From contig NZ_JACLAU010000001.1 in the NCBI RefSeq assembly GCF_014230305.1, forward strand, positions 62,001 to 126,000: DNA of 64,000 bases, given 5' to 3'. This stretch comes from Novosphingobium aerophilum (GTDB taxonomy: Bacteria; Pseudomonadota; Alphaproteobacteria; Sphingomonadales; Sphingomonadaceae). Under the pieces are notes generated by a model. The model was not told the origin of the DNA. It saw only the letters and a list, made by a program, of their open reading frames with translations, and did no database searches. Numbering within the stretch: position 1 is the first letter of the stretch; the number at the start of each line of letters is the position of its first letter. This document shows, piece by piece, positions 53,555 to 61,654 of the stretch. The position numbers and the translations under genes were made by a program.

Positions 53555-54565
53555 TCAGCGAATGCGCGCGAGCAGCTCGGCCTTCTTCGCGTCGAATTCC
53601 GCCTGGCTCAAGGCCCCGAGCGTGACGAGCTTGTGGAGCTTCTCGATCGTCGCCAGCGGATCCTCCTGCGGCGCCGCCGCCACGGCTGCCGCCGCGGCCC
53701 CCGCAGCGGCCGGAGCCTGGCCCAGTCCCTGCGCCATGGCGCCGCCCAGCGCGGTCGCCGCAGCCACCCCCGCGCCGATCCCGGCCACGCCGCCGCCGTC
53801 CTGCGCGGCGGCCTGCTCGATCGCCTCGGCCGCCTGGAAGCGCGTGTAATTGCCCAGATCGCCCAGCACCCGCATCGCGCTGGCCTTGTCGAGATGGGCC
53901 TGGACCTCGTCAGGCAACGAGATCGATTCGACGAAGAACGACAGGCAGCTCAGGCCCCACTGGGCAAAGGCCTTGTCGACCTCGGCCTTGATCCGGTCGG
54001 ACAGGGCCTGCTGGTTGGCGGCCAGATCCAGGAAGGCGATGCCGCTGCCACCCAGCGCGGTGGCCATCGCGGTCTGGATCGCGGCGCGCAACTGGGGCTC
54101 CAACGTGGTGACCTGGAGGCCTTCCAGCGTGCCGAGCAAGCGGGTGACGAAGGGGGCCACCTCGTTGATGCGGAACGAATAGCTGCCGAAGGCGCGCAGG
54201 CGCAGGGCGCCGAACTCGGCGTCGCGCACGGTCACCGGCTGGGCCGTGCCCCACTTCAGACCTTGTTGCTCCTTCAGCGACAGGAACACCACGTCCGACT
54301 TGAACGGCGACTGGAAGCCCTTGTCCCAGTTCATCAGGTTGGACAGCAGCGGCAGGTTGGCGGTTTCCAGCGTGTGCTGGCCCGGGCCGAAGTAATCGGC
54401 CATCCGCCCCTCATTCATGAACGAAGCGATCTGCCCCTCCCGGACGGTCAACTGGGCGCCGTTCTGGATCTCGCGGTCGGCGAAGGGCACACGCCAGGCC
54501 AGCTCGCCGGGCTGCTCGAGCCATTCGATGACATCGACGAACTGCTTGCGAAGAAAATCGAACAT
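53555..54565 (-). CDS. SPFH-domain protein with C-terminal SHOCT motif
   Basis: A 336-residue protein of the YdjI-like branch of the SPFH (band 7/flotillin) superfamily. It opens MFDFLRKQFVDVIEW, has the SPFH beta domain (QLTVREGQIASFMNEGRM, GQHTLETANLP), a long helical region ending in FFVESISLPDEVQAHLDKASAM, an Ala/Gly-rich linker, and a SHOCT hairpin (TIEKLHKLVTLGALSQAEFD). There is no transmembrane helix, so it likely oligomerises on the membrane surface. It is the first gene of the eight-gene operon and follows GGGAGA. In B. subtilis the relative YdjI acts with YdjG/YdjH to recruit PspA. Confidence 0.9.
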   Translation of the reverse strand: MFDFLRKQFVDVIEWLEQPGELAWRVPFADREIQNGAQLTVREGQIASFMNEGRMADYFGPGQHTLETANLPLLSNLMNWDKGFQSPFKSDVVFLSLKEQQGLKWGTAQPVTVRDAEFGALRLRAFGSYSFRINEVAPFVTRLLGTLEGLQVTTLEPQLRAAIQTAMATALGGSGIAFLDLAANQQALSDRIKAEVDKAFAQWGLSCLSFFVESISLPDEVQAHLDKASAMRVLGDLGNYTRFQAAEAIEQAAAQDGGGVAGIGAGVAAATALGGAMAQGLGQAPAAAGAAAAAVAAAPQEDPLATIEKLHKLVTLGALSQAEFDAKKAELLARIR

Positions 54566-54641
54566 CCCTGGTCTCCCTAGCCGCGGCCGAATACTAGCCG
54601 CGGCGCAGAAGAGACGCAAAAGGCAAAACGTTCGTTACCGG

Positions 54642-55757
54642 TCAGGCCGTCAATTCACCGACCGGGGTATATTCGTACCCCAGTTCCCGTGCGACCGCCT
54701 CGTAGGCGACCTTGCCGGCATGGACGTTGAGGCCCGCGGCCAGGTGCGGATTGGCGCGCAGCGCCGCATTCCAGCCATGGTCGGCGATCTGCAGCGCATG
54801 GGGCAGGGTCACGTTGTTCAGCGCATAGGTGCTGGTCCGGGCGACGGCGCCGGGCATGTTGGCGACGCAGTAGTGCACGATCCCGTCTACCACATAGGTC
54901 GGCTCGGCATGGGTCGTCGCATGGCTGGTTTCGAAGCACCCGCCCTGATCGATCGCGACATCGACCAGCACGGCCCCGGCGCGCATCGCCGAAAGCATGT
55001 CGCGGGTGACCAGCTTGGGCGCGGCGGCCCCCGGGATCAGCACTGCGCCGACCACCAGATCGGCATCGGCGACCAGATCGGCCACCGCCCCGCGACTGGA
55101 GAACACGGTCCGCACGCGGCCCTCGAAATGGTTGTCGAGCCGTTCGAGCACGTCGGCATCGCGATCCAGAATGGTCACGTCCGCGCCCAGGCCCACGGCC
55201 ATCTGCGCGGCGTTGAACCCGACCACGCCGCCGCCGATCACCACGACCTTGCCCGGCTGCACCCCGGGCACGCCGCCCAGCAGCACACCGCGCCCGCCAT
55301 GGGCCTTTTCCAGCGCGGTCGCGCCGGCCTGGATCGCCATGCGTCCGGCGACCTGGCTCATCGGCTTGAGCAGGGGGAGGGTGTTGCCCGGGCCGGTCAC
55401 CGTCTCGTAAGCGATCGCGGTCACTCCGGACTTAACCAGATCGGCGGTCTGCTCCGGATCGGGGGCGAGGTGCAGGTAGGTGTAAAGGATCTGGCCCTGG
55501 CGCAACTGGGCCCGCTCGATCGCCTGCGGCTCCTTGACCTTGACGATCATCTCGCAGGTTTCGAACACCGTGGCGGCATCGGGCGCGATCCGCGCCCCGG
55601 CGGCGACATAGGCCTCGTCGGCCGCGCCGATGCCCAGACCGGCTCCGGTCTCGACCAGCACCGCATGACCGTGGGCGACCAGTTCGCGGACGCTCTCCGG
55701 GGTCAGGCCCACGCGGTATTCGTGATTCTTGATCTCGCGAACGGTTCCGACCAGCAT
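54642..55757 (-). CDS. ald: Alanine dehydrogenase
   Basis: NAD-dependent reversible oxidation of L-alanine to pyruvate and ammonia. The length of 371 residues equals the family norm. The catalytic Lys75 (VKVKEP) and His96 (TYLHLAP) are at canonical positions, and the Rossmann motif [16 protein letters not shown] is followed by DVTILDRD. The [13 protein letters not shown] segment is diagnostic. AAGGAG lies eight bases before ATG 55755-55757. It is divergent from an Lrp-family regulator, its probable activator, with a palindrome in between. Confidence 0.97.
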   Translation of the reverse strand: MLVGTVREIKNHEYRVGLTPESVRELVAHGHAVLVETGAGLGIGAADEAYVAAGARIAPDAATVFETCEMIVKVKEPQAIERAQLRQGQILYTYLHLAPDPEQTADLVKSGVTAIAYETVTGPGNTLPLLKPMSQVAGRMAIQAGATALEKAHGGRGVLLGGVPGVQPGKVVVIGGGVVGFNAAQMAVGLGADVTILDRDADVLERLDNHFEGRVRTVFSSRGAVADLVADADLVVGAVLIPGAAAPKLVTRDMLSAMRAGAVLVDVAIDQGGCFETSHATTHAEPTYVVDGIVHYCVANMPGAVARTSTYALNNVTLPHALQIADHGWNAALRANPHLAAGLNVHAGKVAYEAVARELGYEYTPVGELTA

Positions 55758-55854
55758 CGCAGGCACTCCTTCCAGCTCGGGAATTATGGTGTCGGGATGA
55801 TAGTCCGGCAAGGCTGCGGAATTTAACCTAATGTCTTGCCTTGGCGGCAGCATT

Positions 55855-55871
55855 GCGGGAAGATATCCCGC
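55855..55871. promoter_or_regulatory. Palindrome in the ald-lrp intergenic region
   Basis: GCGGGA-AGATA-TCCCGC is a perfect 6-base inverted repeat, 28 bases before the regulator's start codon. It is a plausible binding site for the Lrp/AsnC-type regulator; the site is inferred from symmetry and position only. Confidence 0.4.
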
Positions 55872-55898
55872 CAAAGCCGGTATAGTCGGGAAATTCTT

Positions 55899-56360
55899 AT
55901 GGATCGGGCCGATCGCGCCATTCTGCAGATCCTCCAGCGGGACTCGGCCCAGTCGATCGCCGAGATTGCGGAGAAGGCGGGAGTCTCGGCTTCGGCCTGC
56001 CACCGCCGGATCAAGGCGCTGGAACAGCAGGGCATCATCAGCGGTTATGCCGCCCGGCTCGATCCGCGCAGCCTGGGCCTGGCGCTGGAGGTCTTCGTCG
56101 ACATCACCCTGACCAGCCAGAGCCGCGAGGCGATGGATCGCTTCGAGGCGGCGGTGCAGCGCTATGATGACATCCTGGAGTGCCACCTGATGTCGGGTTC
56201 GGCCGACTATCTGCTGCGCGTCGCCGTGCCCGATCTGGAACAGTACGACCGGATCCACCGCCACTGCCTGGCCGAACTGCCCGGCGTTTCGTCGATGCAG
56301 TCCAGCTTTTCGCTGCGCCGGATCAAGCGGATGGACGGCTATCCCATTCCGCGCCCCTGA
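55899..56360 (+). CDS. Lrp/AsnC family transcriptional regulator
   Basis: A 153-residue regulator with an N-terminal HTH (DRAILQILQRDSAQSIAEIA, then SASACHRRIKALEQQGIISG) and a C-terminal RAM ligand-binding domain (VFVDITL, ILECHLMSGSADYLLRV). Full length for the family. It diverges from alanine dehydrogenase, which in other bacteria is commonly activated by such an Lrp-like protein in response to alanine. ATG at 55899 starts exactly at the conserved N-terminus; in-frame upstream codons extend into the operator-like palindrome. Confidence 0.95.
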   Translation: MDRADRAILQILQRDSAQSIAEIAEKAGVSASACHRRIKALEQQGIISGYAARLDPRSLGLALEVFVDITLTSQSREAMDRFEAAVQRYDDILECHLMSGSADYLLRVAVPDLEQYDRIHRHCLAELPGVSSMQSSFSLRRIKRMDGYPIPRP

Positions 56361-56402
56361 CCGCCCCGTGCCAGCGGGCAGCGAATGCGCTACAAGCGCC
56401 CC

Positions 56403-57416
56403 ATGACCAGCCTCGACGACTTTATCGTCCGCCTGCCCAAGGCCGAGCTCCACCTTCATATCGAGGGCACGCTCGAGCCCGAGCTGATGTTCGCCCTGGC
56501 CGCCCGCAACGGGGTGACCATTCCCTTCGCCAGCGTCGAAGCGGTGCGCGCGGCCTATCGCTTTTCCAACCTGCAGGACTTCCTCGACATCTATTACGCC
56601 GGGGCAAGCGTGCTGGTGACGCGGCAGGATTTCCACGATCTGGCCATGGCCTACTTCACCCGGGCCGCCGCCGACGGGGTGGTCCATGCCGAGATCATGT
56701 TCGATCCGCAGACCCACACCGATCGCGGCATCGCCTTTGCCACGGTGATCGAAGGGCTGCTCTCTGCCATGGCCGAGGCGGAGCGCCGGTTCGGCCTGAC
56801 CAGCCGGCTGATCCTGTGTTTCCTGCGCCACCTGTCGGAAGAGGCCGCCTTCGCCACCCTGGCCATGGCCGAACCCTGGCTCGACCGGATCACCGCGGTC
56901 GGGCTCGATTCCAGCGAGCTGGGCCATCCCCCCGCCAAGTTCGCCCGGGTCTTCGCCGCGGCGCGGGCGAAAGGGCTGAAGCTGGTCGCCCACGCCGGCG
57001 AGGAGGGACCGCCTGACTATGTCCGCGAGGCGCTCGACATCCTGGGGGTGGACCGGATCGATCACGGCAACCGCGCGCTCGAGGACCCCGCCCTGGTCGC
57101 GCGGCTGGCCGCTGGCGGGATGACCCTGACGGTCTGCCCGCTGTCCAACCTCAAGCTCTGCGTCGTGTCCGATCTGGCCGACCATCCGATCGACCGAATG
57201 CTGGCGGCCGGGCTCCACGCCACGGTCAATTCCGACGACCCGGCCTACTTCGGGGGCTATATCGCCGACAACTATCGTGCTGTCGCCGCCGCGCGCGGGC
57301 TGTCGCGCGCGGATCTGGCCCGGCTGGCGGCCAACAGCCTGACCGGATCGTTCCTCCCCGCCGAGGCGATCGCCGCGCACCTGGCGGCGATTGCGGCGCA
57401 GACCGCGGCGGCCTAA
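56403..57416 (+). CDS. Adenosine/adenine deaminase family protein
   Basis: A zinc-dependent purine deaminase of 337 residues in the amidohydrolase superfamily. Metal ligands are His17 and His19 (ELHLHIEG), a His in VAHAGEEG with the catalytic Glu, and Asp in the late motif NSDDPAYFGGY. The SDDPAYFGG form is characteristic of the adenine-specific (Aah1-like) branch rather than true adenosine deaminases, so adenine to hypoxanthine is the more likely reaction. ATG at 56403 is preferred over 56385 by family N-termini. It is followed 11 bases later by nat. Confidence 0.9.
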   Translation: MTSLDDFIVRLPKAELHLHIEGTLEPELMFALAARNGVTIPFASVEAVRAAYRFSNLQDFLDIYYAGASVLVTRQDFHDLAMAYFTRAAADGVVHAEIMFDPQTHTDRGIAFATVIEGLLSAMAEAERRFGLTSRLILCFLRHLSEEAAFATLAMAEPWLDRITAVGLDSSELGHPPAKFARVFAAARAKGLKLVAHAGEEGPPDYVREALDILGVDRIDHGNRALEDPALVARLAAGGMTLTVCPLSNLKLCVVSDLADHPIDRMLAAGLHATVNSDDPAYFGGYIADNYRAVAAARGLSRADLARLAANSLTGSFLPAEAIAAHLAAIAAQTAAA

Positions 57417-57427
57417 CGGCAAGGACC

Positions 57428-58273
57428 ATGCTCGACGATTACCTGATCCGCATCGGCCTGGCCCACCGCCCCTCCCCCAGTCCGGAGGGGTTGGCCGAGC
57501 TGCAGCGGGCGCACCGCATGGCGATCGGCTTCGAGAACTTCGATGTCCTGCTGGGCCGGCCGATCGCGCTCGATCTCGCCGCGATCTGGGCCAAGCTCGG
57601 CAGCGCGCGGGGCGGCTACTGCTTTGAACACAACGCCCTGTTCGGGGCCATGCTGGACGAGCTGGGCCTGCCCAACCGCCCCTTGCTGGCGCGGGTCTGG
57701 CTGGGCCTCGATGGCCCGGGCGACCTCGCCGCCGCGCCGGCCCGGACGCACACGCTGCGGCTGGTTCAGGTCGGAACCGAATCCTGGCTGGCCGATGCCG
57801 GCTTCGGGGGCAGCTATGTGCCGCCGCTGCCGCTGGTCGACGGGGCGGAGGCCACGACCCCGGATGGTGCCCGCCACCGGCTGGTGCGGCGCGCCGCCCC
57901 GGACGATCCGCTGGGCGAATGGCTGATCGAGCGGATGGGCCCGGCCGGGGCGACCGATGGCCGGACCCTGGGCAGCGATGGCTGGGCCGCGCAGTACAGC
58001 TTCGGCCTGGCCGCGGTCGCGCCGATTGACCTCGAGCTGGGGAGCTGGTGGGCCAGCTCGCGCCCGGACACCCGCTTCACCCTGGCCTGCCGTGCCTCGA
58101 TCGTGCTGCCGGATGGCTTCGCCGCGCTTAATGGCACCCGGCTGTCGGTCCATGCCGCCGGCCGCAGCGAGGCCAGGGACCTCACCCGAGCCGAGGATTT
58201 CCGCGCCGTGCTCGCAGACCTCTTCCGGATCGCCCTGAGCCCGGACGAGGTGGCGCGGTTGCGGCTGTTCTGA
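57428..58273 (+). CDS. nat: Arylamine N-acetyltransferase
   Basis: A 281-residue acetyl-CoA:arylamine N-acetyltransferase acting on aromatic amines and hydrazines in the cytosol. The cysteine-protease-like triad is complete: Cys65 in RGGYCFEHN, His108 in RTHTLRL and Asp123 in WLADAGFGG. Length and the FENFDVLLGRPI segment are typical. It lies 11 bases after the purine deaminase and is probably co-transcribed, although no biochemical link is obvious; it may detoxify xenobiotics. Confidence 0.94.
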   Translation: MLDDYLIRIGLAHRPSPSPEGLAELQRAHRMAIGFENFDVLLGRPIALDLAAIWAKLGSARGGYCFEHNALFGAMLDELGLPNRPLLARVWLGLDGPGDLAAAPARTHTLRLVQVGTESWLADAGFGGSYVPPLPLVDGAEATTPDGARHRLVRRAAPDDPLGEWLIERMGPAGATDGRTLGSDGWAAQYSFGLAAVAPIDLELGSWWASSRPDTRFTLACRASIVLPDGFAALNGTRLSVHAAGRSEARDLTRAEDFRAVLADLFRIALSPDEVARLRLF

Positions 58274-58344
58274 ACGGTCCGCCTGGCCAGGACCGGCTCC
58301 AGGTGGTGCGGACCCATGGTGCGGCTGGTGTAACGGCTGACATC

Positions 58345-58413
58345 GGTGGGGAGGGGAGGTTCCTGATCCTCCCCCTCCCCGTACCGGGGAGGAAACAAAG
58401 GTCCAATCCCGGG
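58345..58413. repeat. Palindromic intergenic repeat (copy B)
   Basis: GGTGGGGAGGGGAGGTTCC followed by CTCCCCGTACCGGGGAGG and AACAAAGGTCC. It matches both ends of the larger repeat at 23762-23938 with the middle section missing, so the two are relatives of one repeat family. It lies between convergent nat and pirin genes and may help terminate both. Confidence 0.65.
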
Positions 58414-58437
58414 CAAAACCCGCCGTTTCAACGCCCC

Positions 58438-59331
58438 TCAGGGCAACGGACGGGAGGGCAGGCCCGGGTCGTCCGGCAGGGGAATGAACTCGCCATTGTC
58501 GAGATCGGGCAGCTTCATCCGCCCGGCGCGCCAGTCGGCGGCGGCTTCGGCGATGCGCTCCTGTCGCGAGGAGACGAAGTTCCAGTAGAGGAACCGCTCG
58601 CCCACTGGTTCGCCGCCCAGCACCATGACCAGGGCCCCGCCGGCCGAACGGATCGCCGCGGCGTTGGCGTCCAGCACCAGCATCTGGCCGGTCTGCCAGT
58701 CCCGCCCGTCGAGCGTGATCGCGCCCTGCGCGATGTAGAGCGCCCGCTCGCGGTGGCCGGTGGGAAGCTCCGCCGTGGCCCCGGGCGCCAGGGTCAGGGC
58801 GATGTAGAACATCGGCGAAAACACCGGTGCGCCCGCGGTCAGGCCAAAGGCGCTGCCGGCGATGAGCTGGCCGCTCGCCCCGCGCTCGGTCCAGGTCGGC
58901 AGCGCGTCGCCGTCCAGGTGGGTGAAGGCCGGATCGCATTCCTCGTCGGCTTCGGGCAGGGCGACCCAGGCCTGGATGCCGTGGAGGTGATCGCCCATGG
59001 CCCGGGCCTTCTCGAATCGTTCGCTGTGCGTGATGCCGCGCCCAGCGGTCATCCAGTTGACCTCGCGCGGACGCACCGCGATCTCGGACCCGACGCTGTC
59101 GCGGTGCATCATCTCGCCTGTGAACAGGTAGGTCACGGTCGACAGGCCGATATGGGGATGGGGCCGCACGTCCACGCTGCGGTCGACTCCGGCGGCCAGG
59201 TCCATCGGCCCCATGTGGTCGAAGAAGACGAAGGGCCCCACCATGCGCCGCTTGGCAAAGGGCAGGACGCGCCCGACCTCCAGCCCGCCGCCCAGGCTGC
59301 GCCGCCGCTGTTCGATCACCATCTCGATCAT
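58438..59331 (-). CDS. Pirin family protein
   Basis: A 297-residue bicupin of the pirin family. The N-terminal cupin has the metal-binding pattern RPHPHIGLSTVTYLFTGEMMHRDSVG (split, about residues 57-82) and NWMTAGRGITHSERFE; the C-terminal cupin is less conserved. Bacterial pirins have varied roles, including quercetinase activity and modulation of metabolism; the role here is unknown. It converges with nat and is upstream of no clear partner; the kinase gene lies 112 bases behind it in the same direction. Confidence 0.93.
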   Translation of the reverse strand: MIEMVIEQRRRSLGGGLEVGRVLPFAKRRMVGPFVFFDHMGPMDLAAGVDRSVDVRPHPHIGLSTVTYLFTGEMMHRDSVGSEIAVRPREVNWMTAGRGITHSERFEKARAMGDHLHGIQAWVALPEADEECDPAFTHLDGDALPTWTERGASGQLIAGSAFGLTAGAPVFSPMFYIALTLAPGATAELPTGHRERALYIAQGAITLDGRDWQTGQMLVLDANAAAIRSAGGALVMVLGGEPVGERFLYWNFVSSRQERIAEAAADWRAGRMKLPDLDNGEFIPLPDDPGLPSRPLP

Positions 59332-59442
59332 GCCCGCCTCCTGGCCATCACCCGCGCCGGGGCAAGGTGCCCTGTTCCATCGCGGAATACAAACGGGTGG
59401 GCGGATCGATCCGCGCCCCGACTGGCCCGACCGTTCGGCGCT

Positions 59443-60348
59443 TCAGGCCTCGCGCGGGGGAATCGCGCCGCGTCGCATGATCGTCCAGCCCGCCAGGGCA
59501 TGCCCTTCGGTCGCGGCGAGGGCAGGGGCCGCACCCCGCAGCCGGGCCGCCAGGTAGCCCGCGTTGAACGCATCGCCCGCTCCGCTGGTGTCGATCGGGG
59601 CGAGCACCGCCTCGGGCGCGCAGATCGCCCCGTCGGGCAGGCGGCAGCCTGCGGCGCCCAGCTTGACCACGGTCTCGCCGCAGCCCAGCCCCTGCCAGTG
59701 CGCGGCGATCGCGGCGGGATCGTCGGGCGCCCCCAGCAGCCCTTCATCCTCACGGGTCGGCAGGCCGATCGTGGCCAGGGCGATCGCCGCGTCGCGGGCG
59801 GCGCGGGCGGCAGCCGGATCGGACCACAGCCGCGGGCGATAGTTGCCGTCGAAGGCCACCACGCCCCCGCGCGCACGGACCTGCCGGGCCAGGTCGAACA
59901 GCGCCTCGCGCCCCTCTTCGGGCAGGATCGCCAGCGAGATCAGCGAGAAGCCGAGCAGATCGGCCTGCGCGGCCCACCCGCAGGCCGCCTCGATCCCGGG
60001 GCAGGCGAACAGGCGGCGGGCCGCGCTCTCGCCGCGCCAGTACGTGAAGCTGCGCTCCCCCGCATCGTCGCAGGTGATCGCGTAAAGCCCCGGGGTGCGG
60101 GTGGGGTCGGTCAGGACCAGGCTGGTGTCCAGATCTTCGCTGGCCCAGCGCCGGGTCAGGTCCGCGCTGAACGGGTCGCTGCCCAGCGCGGTCAGATAAG
60201 CGGTGGAGATACCGGCGCGCGCCAGATGGATGGCGGTGTTGAGCGTGTCCCCGCCATAGGCCAGGTGCCATCCGTCCCCGGCGTGGGACAGCTCGAGCAT
60301 GGCCTCCCCGATGAAGACGGCGCGCGGCCCGGCCCGCTCACCGGACAT
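59443..60348 (-). CDS. kdgK: 2-keto-3-deoxygluconate kinase (PfkB family)
   Basis: Phosphorylates 2-keto-3-deoxygluconate to KDPG, feeding the Entner-Doudoroff pathway. The 301-residue PfkB-family protein has AYGGDTLNTAIHLARAG near the N-terminus and the catalytic DTSGAGDAFNAGYLA with Asp259 as base. ATG at 60346-60348 lies three bases after the manD stop, so the genes are translationally adjacent; an alternative GTG at 60361-60363 would overlap manD. The substrate follows from pairing with D-mannonate dehydratase, which makes exactly this keto-deoxy acid. Confidence 0.92.
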   Translation of the reverse strand: MSGERAGPRAVFIGEAMLELSHAGDGWHLAYGGDTLNTAIHLARAGISTAYLTALGSDPFSADLTRRWASEDLDTSLVLTDPTRTPGLYAITCDDAGERSFTYWRGESAARRLFACPGIEAACGWAAQADLLGFSLISLAILPEEGREALFDLARQVRARGGVVAFDGNYRPRLWSDPAAARAARDAAIALATIGLPTREDEGLLGAPDDPAAIAAHWQGLGCGETVVKLGAAGCRLPDGAICAPEAVLAPIDTSGAGDAFNAGYLAARLRGAAPALAATEGHALAGWTIMRRGAIPPREA

Positions 60349-60350
60349 GC

Positions 60351-61559
60351 TCACCAGTTCCACATGGTGCCGTCCTCGAGGCGAGCGACGGGGAGGTATG
60401 CGGGTTTGTAGGGGTACTTGGCGGCGAGGGTCTCGTCGATGTCGACGCCGTGGCCGGGGGTGTCGCCGACGAACAGCTCGCCCTGGTCGAAGTGGTAGTC
60501 GTGCGGGAAGACGGCGTCGGTTTCGGGGGTGTGGCGCATGTACTCCTGGATGCCGAAGTTGGGGACCCAGGTGTCGAAGTGCAGCGCGCAGCCCATGGTG
60601 ACGGGGGACAGGTCGGTGGCGCCGTGGCAGCCGGTGCGGATCTGGTAGAGGCTGGCGAGATCGGCGATGCGGCGCAGGTGGGTGAGGCCACCGGCGCCGA
60701 CCACGGTGGCGCGGATATAGTCGATCAACTGGTTCTGGATCAGGTCCTTGCAGTCCCAGATGGTGTTGAAGATCTCACCCACGGCGAGCGGCGTGGTGGT
60801 GTGCTGGCGGACCAGCTTGAACGCCTCCTGGTTTTCGGCCGGGGTGCAGTCCTCCAGCCAGAACAACTGGAAGGGTTCCAGCTGCTTGCCCAGGTTGGCG
60901 GCCTCCTGCGGGGTGTAGCGGTGGTGCCCGTCGTGCAGCAGGTGATGGTCGAAGCCGTAGGTCTTGCGCAGCTCCTCGAACAGCTTGGGGACATAGTTCA
61001 GCGCCTTGCGCGTGTCCCACCCGGTGACCGAGGGCAGGGCCGCATCGGCCGGCTCGTAGTAGAGCTTGCCGCGGCCAACCCCATAGGCGTCCTTGATCCC
61101 CGGCACCCCGGTCTGGGCCCGGATCGCCTTGTAGCCCAGGTCGATGTAGTGCCCCACCGCCTCGACCGTCTCGGCGATGTCGCTGCCGTTGGCATGGCCA
61201 TAGACCATCACCCCGTCGCGGCTGCGCCCGCCCAGCAACTGGTAGACCGGCATCCCGGCCATCTTGCCCTTGATGTCCCACAGCGCCATGTCGACCGCCG
61301 CGATCGCCCGCATCGTCACCGGTCCGCGCCGCCAGTAGGCCCCCCGGTACAGGTACTGCCAGATGTCCTCGATCCGACCCGGGTCCATCCCCACCAGGCA
61401 CGGCACCACGTGATCCTCAAGATAGGACACCACCGCCTTCTCGCGGCCGTTCAGCGTCGCATCCCCGATCCCGTACACCCCCTGGTCCGTCTCCACCTTC
61501 AGGGTCACGAAATTGCGACCGGGACACGTCACGATCACGCGGGCTGAGGTGATTTTCAT
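60351..61559 (-). CDS. manD: D-mannonate dehydratase (enolase superfamily)
   Basis: Dehydrates D-mannonate to 2-keto-3-deoxygluconate in hexuronate breakdown. The 402-residue length and the active-site residues Arg147 and Tyr159 ([17 protein letters not shown]), Asp210 and His212 (LLHDGHHR) coincide with the structurally known Novosphingobium aromaticivorans ManD; further metal ligands are in WLEDCTP and AVGEIFN. These features mark the efficient ManD class rather than promiscuous paralogues. It starts the operon with kdgK and is preceded 74 bases upstream by a TTGGTAAAACCAA operator-like box. Confidence 0.96.
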   Translation of the reverse strand: MKITSARVIVTCPGRNFVTLKVETDQGVYGIGDATLNGREKAVVSYLEDHVVPCLVGMDPGRIEDIWQYLYRGAYWRRGPVTMRAIAAVDMALWDIKGKMAGMPVYQLLGGRSRDGVMVYGHANGSDIAETVEAVGHYIDLGYKAIRAQTGVPGIKDAYGVGRGKLYYEPADAALPSVTGWDTRKALNYVPKLFEELRKTYGFDHHLLHDGHHRYTPQEAANLGKQLEPFQLFWLEDCTPAENQEAFKLVRQHTTTPLAVGEIFNTIWDCKDLIQNQLIDYIRATVVGAGGLTHLRRIADLASLYQIRTGCHGATDLSPVTMGCALHFDTWVPNFGIQEYMRHTPETDAVFPHDYHFDQGELFVGDTPGHGVDIDETLAAKYPYKPAYLPVARLEDGTMWNW

Positions 61560-61632
61560 GGGCAGGACTCGGCTGACTGGTTACTCCGCCTGCGACTGGC
61601 CCAGCCGTTTCGGTCTGTCAAGTTTTTGTGAA

Positions 61633-61645
61633 TTGGTAAAACCAA
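61633..61645 (-). promoter_or_regulatory. TTGGTAAAACCAA operator-like box before manD
   Basis: A perfect palindrome with TTGGT and ACCAA arms around three A bases, 74 bases upstream of the manD start codon in the short gap after the chemoreceptor gene. The symmetry is that of FadR/UxuR-type GntR operators that control uronate genes. Related boxes precede the GH3 gene. Confidence 0.5.
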
Positions 61646-61654
61646 AAAGGGCAT

